64,000 nucleotides of DNA from Algoriella xinjiangensis (GTDB lineage Bacteria; Bacteroidota; Bacteroidia; Flavobacteriales; Weeksellaceae): positions 62,001 through 126,000 of the forward strand of contig NZ_FOUZ01000004.1 of the NCBI RefSeq assembly GCF_900115015.1, read 5' to 3'. The position numbers and the translations under genes were made by a program. Positions 27,285 to 37,127 of this stretch are shown here, in pieces. Under the pieces are notes generated by a model. It saw only the letters and a list, made by a program, of their open reading frames with translations. It had not been told where the DNA came from and did no database searches. Numbering within the stretch: the stretch's first letter is position 1; every line of letters starts with the position of its first letter.

Positions 27285-28733
27285 TTATTCTGTTTCGTTA
27301 ATCATTTGGATAAATTTATCTGTCCATTTTGAAAAGAAGTTTTTCTTTTCTGGTTTAGATTTAGTTGCTTTTTTATCACCAACTTCTTCATCTAATAATT
27401 CATCTACATAATCTTCTCGTTTTGGTCTTTCAATTGTTTTTTCTACCTCAACTTCTGCTTCTTGTACAATCTTCTTTTGTTCTGGACGAATACCAATTTC
27501 AATTTCTGATTGATTATTTAGATTATTAATTACTGGTGTTTCAAAAATTTCTCTTTGATAATTAGACTCTAATTCGTCTAAACCTTTCATCAATAATCCC
27601 ACTGATGTAGCATATTCTGGGCCAGAAATTTCTTCTGCTTTTGCACCAACAATATGTTCGTTAGAATAACCAATGCGTACATCCATTCCAGTTACATATT
27701 CTGTTAACTGACGGATATGTTTTAGCTTTGATCCTCCACCTGTTAGCACGATTCCGGCAATCAATTTTTTGTTTTGATCTTCGCAACCGTAATTTTTTAA
27801 TTCTAAATAAACTTGTTCTAAAATTTCTTGAACACGTGCATGTATTATTTGTGATAATCTTTTTAAAGATATTTCTTTTGCTTCGCGTCCTTTCAATCCT
27901 GGAATTGATACTATTTCTGATTCTTTATTTTCTCCTGGCCAAGCAGATCCAAATTTCTCTTTTAATGCTTCGGCTTGTTTTCCAATAATAGAACATCCTA
28001 CTTTTATATCATCTGTAATTACATTTCCTCCGAAAGGAATTACAGATGTATGACGAATAATATTGTCTTTAAAAATTGCAATATCTGTTGTTCCACCTCC
28101 TATATCAATCAAAGCAACACCTGCTTCTTTTTCTTCTTCGCTAAGTGCAGCACTAGACGACGCAATTGGTTCTAAAGTAATGCTAGCCAAACGTAAACCA
28201 GCAGCTTTTACACAACGCGCTATATTTCTGATTGAAGAAACTTGCCCAACAACCACATGAAAATTTGCTTCTAAACGACTTCCGTACATACCGATTGGCT
28301 CTCTAATTTCGCCTTCGTTATCTACTTTAAAATCTTGAGGAAGAACATGAATAATTTCTTCTCCTGGTAACATAACCAATTTATAAACTTGGTTTGTTAA
28401 CAGTTTTAAATCATTATCATCAATAACATCTTCAGAATTAGCACGAGTAACATAATCGCTATGTTGTAAACTACGAATGTGTTGTCCGGCAATACCTACA
28501 GTAACATCTGTAATTTTAACTCCAGAAGCACGTTCAGCTTTTTCTATCGCTTCTTTTATAGAATTAATGGTTTGTGTAATATTATTTACAACACCTCTGT
28601 GCACACCCAAACTTTTAGCTTGTCCGTGACCAAGTATTTCTATTTTACCATTCTCATTTTTTCTTCCGACTAGCGCTACAATTTTAGTAGTCCCTATGTC
28701 TAGACCAACTGCGATGTTACTATTGTTTTCCAT
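27285..28733 (-). CDS. ftsA: cell division protein FtsA
   Basis: The 482-residue actin-fold protein tethers FtsZ to the membrane. ATP-binding elements are visible: NIAVGLDIGTTKIVALVG (phosphate 1), ALIDIGGGTTDIAIF (phosphate 2) and GIVLTGGGSKLKHIRQL (adenosine). A charged linker of about 80 residues leads to a C-terminal amphipathic helix (FFSKWTDKFIQMI), the expected membrane-targeting sequence. It overlaps ftsQ by 14 bases and precedes ftsZ. Confidence 0.96.
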   Translation of the reverse strand: MENNSNIAVGLDIGTTKIVALVGRKNENGKIEILGHGQAKSLGVHRGVVNNITQTINSIKEAIEKAERASGVKITDVTVGIAGQHIRSLQHSDYVTRANSEDVIDDNDLKLLTNQVYKLVMLPGEEIIHVLPQDFKVDNEGEIREPIGMYGSRLEANFHVVVGQVSSIRNIARCVKAAGLRLASITLEPIASSSAALSEEEKEAGVALIDIGGGTTDIAIFKDNIIRHTSVIPFGGNVITDDIKVGCSIIGKQAEALKEKFGSAWPGENKESEIVSIPGLKGREAKEISLKRLSQIIHARVQEILEQVYLELKNYGCEDQNKKLIAGIVLTGGGSKLKHIRQLTEYVTGMDVRIGYSNEHIVGAKAEEISGPEYATSVGLLMKGLDELESNYQREIFETPVINNLNNQSEIEIGIRPEQKKIVQEAEVEVEKTIERPKREDYVDELLDEEVGDKKATKSKPEKKNFFSKWTDKFIQMINETE

Positions 28734-29463
28734 TTTTTATACGTTTGGTTGCTACAACTTGATTGACAAATTTTAAGCTTAATTTTTCATAATCTCCAGT
28801 TCCGATATAATCGATATATTGATTATAAAATAACTTTAGGTTATGTAACTTTTGTTCAAAATTGTTTAAAGTTCCTAATTCGATATAATAATTTCCTGTG
28901 TTAACTATTAAATTATAAGAACGTTGACCAACTTTTTGAACTGCAATGATATGATTTTTCAATAAATCGTCTGCTTTTAAAGCTTGTACAAATTTACTCA
29001 ATTCCTCATATTCATTCGGTTTTACATCTCCCGAAACTAAAATTACATTTGCCGAACTTAATTTTGATAAAGGCATTTTAGTACCTTTTTCTGTCAAATA
29101 AAATTCATTTTTCGGCGCATTAATTCGGGCTACTGCCTTATTTGCTTTTATATCAAGTCGTAAATGTCCGTTGATATCCTTACTTACTTGTACCGAATCA
29201 ACGTACGGGCTTTTACTTACTTTTTCTTCTATTTTTTTGACGTTTACTTCGCTCAACGTTTGTTTCAAGATGTCTTTATCATCTTTGTTAATCACTTCTC
29301 TTATCACACTATCGTTGATAAAATAGTTTTCAACTGGCTGAACAAAAGCCACGTCCAATTTTTCCACTTTACGTGAAGCATTATGAATTGCAGCAAAACT
29401 TATTAAAGCAATAAGCAACGCAACTCCAAAAACCACTTTTATGATTTTTAATTTATGCTTCAC
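28720..29463 (-). CDS. ftsQ: cell division protein FtsQ/DivIB
   Basis: The 247-residue bitopic protein has a short basic cytoplasmic start, one transmembrane helix (about 9-27, VVFGVALLIALISFAAI) and a periplasmic POTRA-like region plus beta domain (SPYVDSVQVSKDINGHLRLD). It links early and late division proteins. The sequence is divergent, as usual; position between murC and ftsA with overlaps on both sides (11 and 14 bases) supports the call. Confidence 0.88.
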   Translation of the reverse strand: MKHKLKIIKVVFGVALLIALISFAAIHNASRKVEKLDVAFVQPVENYFINDSVIREVINKDDKDILKQTLSEVNVKKIEEKVSKSPYVDSVQVSKDINGHLRLDIKANKAVARINAPKNEFYLTEKGTKMPLSKLSSANVILVSGDVKPNEYEELSKFVQALKADDLLKNHIIAVQKVGQRSYNLIVNTGNYYIELGTLNNFEQKLHNLKLFYNQYIDYIGTGDYEKLSLKFVNQVVATKRIKNGKQ

Positions 29464-30793
29464 CTAACCATTTTTTAATTGGTTTAACAATCGTATCAAT
29501 ATTTCCTGCTCCCACAGTCAATAATACGTCAAAATCTTGTTTTTTTATGTTCTCCATGCAATCTTCTAATGAAGATACAATTTTTTCGTTTAAATCAACC
29601 TTTTCAAGCAACCAATTTGAAGTTACACCTTCGATTGGTAGCTCTCTTGCCGGATAAATATCTAACAAAATTAAGCTATCTAATTGACTTAGACTTTGTG
29701 CGAATTCATCTACAAAATCGCGCGTACGTGTAAATAAATGTGGCTGAAAAACGCCTAACACTTTTTTACCCGGATATAATTCGCGAACTGAACGAATTGC
29801 CGCATTCAATTCTGTTGGATGATGCGCATAATCGTCAATATAAATTTTACCATTTATCTCGAAACGATTAAAACGTCTTTTAACTCCTATAAAAGTAGAC
29901 AAAGCTTCTTTTATTTTTTCATGAGAAACACCCATATAATCTGCAACAGCCAATGCTGCAACAGCATTCTCCATATTGTGATGTCCTGGTAATAAAATCC
30001 CAATATCAGTTAAAATTCCGTTTGGTGTTTTAACATCAAAAACATAATGTCCATCAATTATTCTTACGTTGTATGCATTGTAATCTGCATCTAAATCTAC
30101 ACCGTATGTAAGTGCATTATCAAAAGGTAAACCTTTGTGTACAAAAAGTTTTTCTTCGACGATATTTCCAAATTCTTGAAATGATTTTTTTACTTCGTCT
30201 CTTTCTCCATAAATATCTAAATGATCTGCATCATCAGATGTTATAATGGCTAATTTTGGCGATAATCGTAAAAAAGAACGATCAAATTCGTCTGCTTCTG
30301 CAACTGTATATTTAGAACCATTTGAGATGATATTAGAATCGTAATTCTCTGCAATACCACCTAAAAAAGCTGTACATTCTAAATCTGCAACTTTAAGTAT
30401 ATGACCTAAAATTGAAGAAGTTGTTGTTTTACCGTGTGTACCTGCAACACCAATGTTGTAAGTATGTTTTGTAATTTCTCCTAAAACCTCAGAACGTTTC
30501 ATGACCTTAAAGTCATTTACCAAAAAATAATTCAATAAAGTAAGATCTTTTGGTACAGCTGGCGTATAAATAACCAACGTATTATCTTTATTAATTCCCG
30601 AAGGAATTAAATCAATATTATCTTCAAAATGAATATCAATTCCTTCAGCAATTAATTCTGCTGTAAGTTCGGTTTGCGTTTTATCGTAACCCGCTACATT
30701 TTTCCCGATTGATTTAAAAAATCGTTCCAAAGCGCTCATTCCGATTCCTCCTGCACCGATGAAATAATAATATGTTTTATCTAAAATATTCAT
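29453..30793 (-). CDS. murC: UDP-N-acetylmuramate--L-alanine ligase MurC
   Basis: The 446-residue cytoplasmic ligase adds L-Ala to UDP-MurNAc with ATP. The N-terminal nucleotide-sugar fold has YYFIGAGGIGMSALERFF, the ATP loop GVAGTHGKTTTSS is intact, and IDDYAHHPTELNA is the C-terminal domain motif. It overlaps murG by one base (ATGA-type junction) and ftsQ by 11, so it is translationally coupled in the dcw operon. Confidence 0.97.
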   Translation of the reverse strand: MNILDKTYYYFIGAGGIGMSALERFFKSIGKNVAGYDKTQTELTAELIAEGIDIHFEDNIDLIPSGINKDNTLVIYTPAVPKDLTLLNYFLVNDFKVMKRSEVLGEITKHTYNIGVAGTHGKTTTSSILGHILKVADLECTAFLGGIAENYDSNIISNGSKYTVAEADEFDRSFLRLSPKLAIITSDDADHLDIYGERDEVKKSFQEFGNIVEEKLFVHKGLPFDNALTYGVDLDADYNAYNVRIIDGHYVFDVKTPNGILTDIGILLPGHHNMENAVAALAVADYMGVSHEKIKEALSTFIGVKRRFNRFEINGKIYIDDYAHHPTELNAAIRSVRELYPGKKVLGVFQPHLFTRTRDFVDEFAQSLSQLDSLILLDIYPARELPIEGVTSNWLLEKVDLNEKIVSSLEDCMENIKKQDFDVLLTVGAGNIDTIVKPIKKWLGEA

Positions 30794-31899
30794 TATAATA
30801 AATTCAGTAATATATCTACAATCTCTTTTGTCGCATTTGGTTTCCCAAGTTGCTTTATATTTAGAGCTAATTTATTCTTCAAATCTTCATTATTTGCCAA
30901 AGCAATTACTTCTTTGACTAATTTTTGTTTTGCTTCTGCATCTTTCACCAAAATTGCTGCATTTTGAGTTACTAAAGCTTCTGCATTTTTTGTTTGATGA
31001 TCTTCTGCGGCTGTTGGCAACGGAATTAAAATTGTAGGTTTTCCTATAATACATAATTCTGAAATTGCCATTGCACCTGCGCGAGAAACAATTGCATCTG
31101 ATGCTGCATAAGCATCTTTCATGTTATAAATAAATTCGGTTACATGAATTGTTGGATATTTATCGCCAACCAAATTTTTGATTTTTTGATAATCTAACTT
31201 TCCTGTTTGCCAAATTAATTGAACGCCACTTGCAACAAATTCGTCAAGGTTTTCTAACCAAGCATTGTTCATTGCTCTTGATCCTTGCGAACCACCAACT
31301 GATAAAATAGTTGGTTTTTCTGGATCTAAGCCAAAAACAGTAATTGCTTCTGCTTTTGATGGTAAATTCTGAAAAATTTCACCACGAATAGGATTTCCAG
31401 TATAATGCACTTTTTCTTGTGGAAACTGTGTAATTCCTTCGTAAGCTGTACAAATTGCAGCTGCTTTATTTTTCAAAATTTTGTTGGTTACACCTGGAAA
31501 AGAGTTTTGTTCTTGTAACAAATACGGAACATTATTTTTTCCTGCAATCCACAACATTGGTCCACTTGCATATCCACCAGTACCAACAGCTAAATCTGGT
31601 TGAAATTCTTTGTAGATTTTCTTTGCTAGATTTAAACTTTTTATCAATTTGAAAGGAAATTTTAAATTCGCTTTCATATCACTTCTATCAAACCCAGAAA
31701 TAGGTAAACCTTTTATGGGATAACCTACTTTCGGAACTTTTTCCATTTCCATTCTTCCTTCTGCTCCTACAAACAAAATTTGAGCATCTGGCAAACGTCT
31801 TTTTATTTCGTCTGCAATTGCTATGGCTGGATATATATGTCCACCTGTTCCTCCGCCGCTTATTAAAACTTTAGGCGATGTCTTCGATGTATTCTTCAC
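30793..31899 (-). CDS. murG: UDP-GlcNAc:undecaprenyl-PP-MurNAc-pentapeptide transferase MurG
   Basis: The 368-residue GT-B glycosyltransferase makes lipid II from lipid I on the inner face of the membrane. The Gly-rich loop ISGGGTGGHIYPA (residues 13-25) and the donor-site segments SVGGSQGSRAMN and SRAGAMAISEL are complete. It overlaps the end of ftsW by 29 bases, the longest overlap in this operon. Confidence 0.96.
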   Translation of the reverse strand: MKNTSKTSPKVLISGGGTGGHIYPAIAIADEIKRRLPDAQILFVGAEGRMEMEKVPKVGYPIKGLPISGFDRSDMKANLKFPFKLIKSLNLAKKIYKEFQPDLAVGTGGYASGPMLWIAGKNNVPYLLQEQNSFPGVTNKILKNKAAAICTAYEGITQFPQEKVHYTGNPIRGEIFQNLPSKAEAITVFGLDPEKPTILSVGGSQGSRAMNNAWLENLDEFVASGVQLIWQTGKLDYQKIKNLVGDKYPTIHVTEFIYNMKDAYAASDAIVSRAGAMAISELCIIGKPTILIPLPTAAEDHQTKNAEALVTQNAAILVKDAEAKQKLVKEVIALANNEDLKNKLALNIKQLGKPNATKEIVDILLNLL

Positions 31900-33070
31900 T
31901 TAGTTCTTTTCTATCTTTTTCTAATTCTTCTTGCGATTTTATTTGAGTACTTACACTCAAAATAATTCCGAAAGAAATACATGTCATCCAAATGGATGTT
32001 CCTCCGTAACTAATCATGGGTAATGGTTGACCAGTTACTGGAATCAAATTTACGGCTACCGCCATATTTACCATTGCTTGTATTATAATTGGCAAGCCTA
32101 CGGCAAATACCAATAATGTGCCAAAAATGGTGTGTATTTTTGAGGCTATGATACAAATTCGTAATAATATCAACAGAAATATTCCGATTAATAATATTGC
32201 ACCAATTGCACCATATTCTTCTACAATAATTGCAAAAATAAAATCGGAAGATGATTGCGGTAAAGTTTGTTTAAACACACTTTTACCTGGTCCAGCCATT
32301 TCATTTAAACCTCTTGCAATTGCTGCTTTGGCGTGTAATACTTGGTAACTTTCTAATCCAGAATCATCATTAAATTTCTCGATACGTGACATCCATGTAT
32401 GCACACGAGAATTTGAAACTAAGTCTGGTTTTGATAGAGCTACCCAAATAAATCCTCCTCCCAAAACTATACCCGTCATTGCAATAACGAATAGATATTT
32501 AAATGGAAATCCGCCAATAATTAATAATAATCCACACATCCCAGCCAACATTAATGCTGTTGATCCGTTTGATGGAAAGATTAATCCTATAATTACAATC
32601 ATTGGTAGGAATAATGGTAAAAACGTGTTTTTCCATGTATATTCCTTGTCTCTATTTTTTGTTAAATAACGAGCTATATAAATCAACAATGCTTGTGATG
32701 CAATCATTGAGGGTTGAATACCAATTCCTGTTCCCGGAATTGTTAACCAACGTGCGGCATTTGCACCTCCAATTGTCTGTCCTTGAATTAATGTAAAGAG
32801 CAACACAATTGAGAGTATTATAACTGCACTTAAAGCCAATAAGCCAAACCAACGATAATCTACTCGTTGTAAACCATATATAATTAATAAACCAACTAAT
32901 AAAATAACGGCGTGTTTACCTAAATGTCCAAAAATAGTTCCCGACCCAACTGTATATACCAAGTTAGAACTTGCTGAATATACAGGTAAGAATGAAAACA
33001 GAGCTAACAATAAAATGAAAGCCCAAAGCGGTTTATCGCCCTTAAAATATTTTTGAACTAGGTTCCCCAT
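31871..33070 (-). CDS. ftsW: peptidoglycan polymerase FtsW (SEDS family)
   Basis: The 399-residue protein has about ten transmembrane helices. SEDS landmarks are present: GGANAARWLTIPG (the loop before the catalytic Asp region), KAAIARGLNEMAGPGKSV, SSSDFIFAIIVEEYGAIGA and PVTGQPLPMISYGGTS. It polymerises glycan strands at the septum with the transpeptidase encoded at 37124. The C-terminus is an acidic cytoplasmic tail. It lies 15 bases after murD. Confidence 0.96.
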   Translation of the reverse strand: MGNLVQKYFKGDKPLWAFILLLALFSFLPVYSASSNLVYTVGSGTIFGHLGKHAVILLVGLLIIYGLQRVDYRWFGLLALSAVIILSIVLLFTLIQGQTIGGANAARWLTIPGTGIGIQPSMIASQALLIYIARYLTKNRDKEYTWKNTFLPLFLPMIVIIGLIFPSNGSTALMLAGMCGLLLIIGGFPFKYLFVIAMTGIVLGGGFIWVALSKPDLVSNSRVHTWMSRIEKFNDDSGLESYQVLHAKAAIARGLNEMAGPGKSVFKQTLPQSSSDFIFAIIVEEYGAIGAILLIGIFLLILLRICIIASKIHTIFGTLLVFAVGLPIIIQAMVNMAVAVNLIPVTGQPLPMISYGGTSIWMTCISFGIILSVSTQIKSQEELEKDRKELSEEYIEDIA

Positions 33071-33085
33071 TGGTTGGTTTAGTTA

Positions 33086-34420
33086 TTATAATTTTCTTAC
33101 GTTTTCTTTAAATTGATCACCGCGATCTTCGTATCCTTTAAATAAATCGAAACTTGCACAAGCTGGTGATAATAATACTGTTTCTCCTTTGCTTGCTAAT
33201 TTGTAAGCTTGTTCTACACAATCTTTCATTGTATTTGTTTCGACAATTGTATCGATGTATGGGCTAAAAAAATCAACGATTTTTTGGTTATCAACACCTA
33301 AACATACAATTGCTTTTACTTTCTTTTTTACAAAAGGTAAAACTTCGTTGTAATCGTTTCCTTTATCTGTTCCTCCAACTATCCAAACAACAGATTTTGT
33401 CATACTTTCTAAGGCAAAATATGTTGCATTAACATTGGTTGCTTTAGAATCGTTAATAAAATCTATTCCTCCAATTGTTAAAACTGGCTCTAAACGATGT
33501 TCTACAGATTTAAAATCAGATAAACTTCTTTTTAAATCTTCGTTATGAATATTAATAATTTTTGCTGCAACGGCAGCTGCTAAAGAATTAGAGACATTGT
33601 GTTTACCAATTAATCCTAACTCGTTAACATTCATCGAAAAATCACCATTTGTTTCATTAACTCTGAACAATTCGTTGTTGGCGTATGCGTCTTGAGCTGC
33701 ATCCATCATAGTGAACGGTTTGCGAATTGAACGTATTGTTATTTGATCAATCATCTCCATTGTTTTTGGATCGTCTAGATTGTAAATAAAATAATCGTTC
33801 TCATCTTGGTTCATTGTAATTCTGAATTTAGACTGTGCATACAAATCAAACTGATAATTGTATTGGTCTAAATGATCTGGTGTAATGTTTAACAAAATTG
33901 CAACAAAGGGTTTAAACGTTGTTTTGATATCGTCTAACTGAAAACTACTTACTTCTAATACATAATAATCGAAGTTATTTTCTGCTACAGATTTCGCAAA
34001 ACTTTTGCCTATGTTACCGCCTAATTCTACATTTAATCCAGCTTGCTTTAGGATATGGTACATCAAACTTGATGTTGTTGTTTTACCATTAGATCCTGTT
34101 ATCGCAATTATCTTCGCGTCTGTGTAACGAGACGCAAATTCAATCTCAGAAAGAATTGAAACACCTTTTTCTTCTAATTTCTGAATTAGCTCTGCTTTTT
34201 TCGGAATACCTGGACTTTTCATTACTTCATCCGCATTCAAGATTAAATCTTCTGTATGCTGACCTTCTTCGTAAGCAATCCCGTGCTCTTCTAAAAGTTG
34301 TTTATATTTTTCTTTTATTAATCCTCTATCTGAAAGGAAAACATCAAAATTTTCCTTTTTAGCAAGAATCGCAGTTCCTACGCCGCTTTCTCCTCCTCCT
34401 AAAATGACTAATCTTTTCAT
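33086..34420 (-). CDS. murD: UDP-N-acetylmuramoyl-L-alanine--D-glutamate ligase MurD
   Basis: The 444-residue ligase adds D-Glu to UDP-MurNAc-L-Ala. The start RLVILGGGESGVGTAILAKK is the UDP-sugar binding fold, IIAITGSNGKTTTSSLMYHI is the ATP loop, and LEPVLTIGGIDFINDSKATN is the MurD-type central motif, with LLSPACASFDLFKGYEDRG near the end. It starts one base after the mraY stop. Confidence 0.97.
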   Translation of the reverse strand: MKRLVILGGGESGVGTAILAKKENFDVFLSDRGLIKEKYKQLLEEHGIAYEEGQHTEDLILNADEVMKSPGIPKKAELIQKLEEKGVSILSEIEFASRYTDAKIIAITGSNGKTTTSSLMYHILKQAGLNVELGGNIGKSFAKSVAENNFDYYVLEVSSFQLDDIKTTFKPFVAILLNITPDHLDQYNYQFDLYAQSKFRITMNQDENDYFIYNLDDPKTMEMIDQITIRSIRKPFTMMDAAQDAYANNELFRVNETNGDFSMNVNELGLIGKHNVSNSLAAAVAAKIINIHNEDLKRSLSDFKSVEHRLEPVLTIGGIDFINDSKATNVNATYFALESMTKSVVWIVGGTDKGNDYNEVLPFVKKKVKAIVCLGVDNQKIVDFFSPYIDTIVETNTMKDCVEQAYKLASKGETVLLSPACASFDLFKGYEDRGDQFKENVRKL

Positions 34421-34421
34421 T

Positions 34422-35660
34422 TTATCTAATCTTTAAGGTAATGATACTGATTACCGCTAATATGATTCCGATGATAATTGCTCTTACCACAATTTTACTT
34501 TCGTGATAACCCAATTTTTGATAATGGTGATGCAATGGCGACATCAAAAAGATTCTTCGTCCTTCGCCAAATTTTTTCTTCGTGTATTTAAAATAAGATA
34601 CCTGAAGCATAACCGATAAACTTTCTGCAAAGAAAATTCCACATAAAATTGGTAGTAATAATTCTTTACGCACTATAATTGCTAAAACTGCAATTACACC
34701 TCCAATTGTTAAACTTCCTGTATCTCCCATAAATACTTGGGCTGGATAGGTATTGTACCAAATAAAACCTATTAATCCTCCTAAAAATGCACCACAAAAA
34801 ATCAAAACTTCTTCGGAACGAGGAATAAACATGATATTTAAATAATCGGCAAACATTAGGTTTCCAGATACAAAGACAAACACTGCAATAGCCGCCATAA
34901 TTACTGCGGAACTACCTGCTGCTAAACCATCAATACCATCTGTTAAATTGGCTCCGTTAGAAACTGCTGTAATGATAAAAATTACGGCAAAGATGAAAAT
35001 TGATGCTACTGCCCAAACTGGACGATCTTGTGCATCCATCCAAAATAAAATATCCGAATAGCTAAACTCATTTCCTTTTACAAAAGGCATTGTTGTTTCT
35101 AACGTTTTTTCTTCGGCTCCAAATTTAATTGGTCTATATTCTGTCAACTCCGTATTTGCAGTTGATTTTACTTTATTTTCTTGGTGTTTTACGGTAACCG
35201 ATGGACTAAAGTAAAGCATTAATCCAACTACAACTCCAAGACCAACTTGTCCTAGAATTTTAAATTTACCTTTTAATCCGTCTTTATTTTTTCTAAAAAC
35301 TTTGATATAATCATCCAAAAATCCAATTACGCCCAACCAAATCATTGAGACCAAAAGAATGATGATATAAATATTGTCTAAACGTGCAAATAGAATTGTC
35401 GGAATTAACGTTGCCATGATGATAATTAAACCACCCATGGTTGGCGTTCCTGCTTTTTCTATTTGTCCTTTTAATCCTAAATCACGAACAATTTCGCCCA
35501 TTTGCTCTTTACGTAGATAACTGATAATTCGTTTTCCGTAAAATAAGCTGATGAACATTGCCAATAAAATTGCCATTCCTGCGCGAAAAGATGTGTACTG
35601 AAACATTCTCGCTCCTGGAAAATGGATACCTTCTAAATAATCAAATAAATAGTATAACAT
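34422..35660 (-). CDS. mraY: phospho-N-acetylmuramoyl-pentapeptide transferase MraY
   Basis: The 412-residue, about ten-helix enzyme makes lipid I from undecaprenyl phosphate and UDP-MurNAc-pentapeptide. Visible motifs are [11 protein letters not shown], the catalytic [39 protein letters not shown] and [13 protein letters not shown] periplasmic insert of about 50 residues (about 168-220, [20 protein letters not shown] onward) is longer than in proteobacterial MraY and is usual in this phylum. It follows murE by 3 bases. Confidence 0.97.
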   Translation of the reverse strand: MLYYLFDYLEGIHFPGARMFQYTSFRAGMAILLAMFISLFYGKRIISYLRKEQMGEIVRDLGLKGQIEKAGTPTMGGLIIIMATLIPTILFARLDNIYIIILLVSMIWLGVIGFLDDYIKVFRKNKDGLKGKFKILGQVGLGVVVGLMLYFSPSVTVKHQENKVKSTANTELTEYRPIKFGAEEKTLETTMPFVKGNEFSYSDILFWMDAQDRPVWAVASIFIFAVIFIITAVSNGANLTDGIDGLAAGSSAVIMAAIAVFVFVSGNLMFADYLNIMFIPRSEEVLIFCGAFLGGLIGFIWYNTYPAQVFMGDTGSLTIGGVIAVLAIIVRKELLLPILCGIFFAESLSVMLQVSYFKYTKKKFGEGRRIFLMSPLHHHYQKLGYHESKIVVRAIIIGIILAVISIITLKIR

Positions 35661-35663
35661 ACT

Positions 35664-37127
35664 CTATTTGTCCAATAGTTTACTTAATTCTGATGCAACT
35701 TCTACATCAGAAAAATGTGTTCTCACTCCGTTAATTTCCTGATACGTTTCGTGGCCTTTACCTGCGATTAAAATAATATCTTTTGGTTCGGCCATTTTAA
35801 GAGCGGTTTTTATCGCTTCTTTACGATCAGTTATTTTTAATGTACGATTATAAAATTGCGCTTTTACGCCAACTTCCATCTCGCGAAGAATTTCTTCTGC
35901 ATCTTCGGTTCTTGGATTATCTGATGTAAAAATAGCAACTTGTGATTTTTCGCTTGCGATATCCGCCATTTCTGGACGTTTTGTTTTATCGCGATCGCCA
36001 CCACAACCTACAACTGTAATTAATTTTTCATTTTTTGTACGAATCGCTTCAATCGTATTCAAAACATTATCCAACGCATCTGGCGTATGTGCATAATCTA
36101 CAATTATAACAATGCCTTTTTGAGTTTGAAATGTCTGAAAACGTCCATCTACGTTTCCTAAAGTACTTAATCCTTTTAGCACTTCGATTTCGTCTTGTCC
36201 TAAAATTGTTGCTACTCCGAAAACTAACAATAAATTATATGCATTGAATTTTCCGATTAATGAAGTCCAGAATTCTTTTCCATTAAATTCTAGTTGCATT
36301 CCATCAAATTGATTTTCAATAATTTTTCCTTTAAAATCAGCATCCGTTCTTAGTGCATACATTTTTTTTGTTGCAACTGTGTTCTGAAGGATTACTTTAC
36401 CATTTTTATCATCTGCATTAGAAATTGCGATTGATGTTTTTGGTAAATCGTCAAAGAATTTTTTCTTTGCTGATAAATAATTTGCAAATGTTTCGTGATA
36501 ATCTAAATGATCATGCGTGATATTTGTAAAACCAGCAATTTCGAAATGCAAACCAGCAATTCGATTTTGATGAATACCATGCGAAGAAACTTCCATAAAA
36601 GCATATTCGCATCCGCGATTTACAGCTTCGCGAAACATTTTGTTTAACGTTAAAATATCTGGTGTTGTGTGTGTTGATGGAATAACTTCGCCATCTATCA
36701 CAATTTTAATCGTAGAGACTAAAGCACACGCATATCCTAAGTTTGTAAACAACTCGTATAATAAAGTTGTTGTGGTTGTTTTTCCATTTGTTCCTGTAAC
36801 GCCAACTAATTTTAAATCTTTTGTTGGATTACCGTAATAATTGGATGCAATAATACCCAATGCTATTGTAGAGTTTTCTACTTTAACATAAGTAATGCCT
36901 TCTACTAAATTAGTAGGTAAATTTTCGCAAACGATAACCTTCGCTCCTAAACTGATTGCTTTATCTATATACTGATGACCGTCTACTGTTACACCTTCTG
37001 CTGCTACAAAAACGTCATTGTTTCCTACCTTTCTCGAATCGAACTGAATCTCATTAACGTCTACTTTTGTAGTGCCAATGGTTTCTAAGATGGAAACTTT
37101 ATATAATAAGTCAACTAAATTTCTCAT
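35664..37127 (-). CDS. murE: UDP-MurNAc-tripeptide synthetase MurE
   Basis: The 487-residue ligase adds the third residue of the stem peptide. The ATP loop is VGVTGTNGKTTTTTLL. The DNPR signature (FTSDNPRTEDAEEI) is the mark of enzymes that use meso-diaminopimelate, so this cell wall is expected to be DAP-type. It overlaps ftsI by 4 bases and is followed by mraY. murF, usually next in Proteobacteria, is missing between them. Confidence 0.96.
   Translation of the reverse strand: MRNLVDLLYKVSILETIGTTKVDVNEIQFDSRKVGNNDVFVAAEGVTVDGHQYIDKAISLGAKVIVCENLPTNLVEGITYVKVENSTIALGIIASNYYGNPTKDLKLVGVTGTNGKTTTTTLLYELFTNLGYACALVSTIKIVIDGEVIPSTHTTPDILTLNKMFREAVNRGCEYAFMEVSSHGIHQNRIAGLHFEIAGFTNITHDHLDYHETFANYLSAKKKFFDDLPKTSIAISNADDKNGKVILQNTVATKKMYALRTDADFKGKIIENQFDGMQLEFNGKEFWTSLIGKFNAYNLLLVFGVATILGQDEIEVLKGLSTLGNVDGRFQTFQTQKGIVIIVDYAHTPDALDNVLNTIEAIRTKNEKLITVVGCGGDRDKTKRPEMADIASEKSQVAIFTSDNPRTEDAEEILREMEVGVKAQFYNRTLKITDRKEAIKTALKMAEPKDIILIAGKGHETYQEINGVRTHFSDVEVASELSKLLDK

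Noticed and set aside
35660-35668. Lost murF between murE and mraY as a deletion in this strain
   Set aside because: The junction is clean (3 bases), and murF and ddl lie elsewhere in Bacteroidota genomes as far as I know, so this is normal for the phylum.
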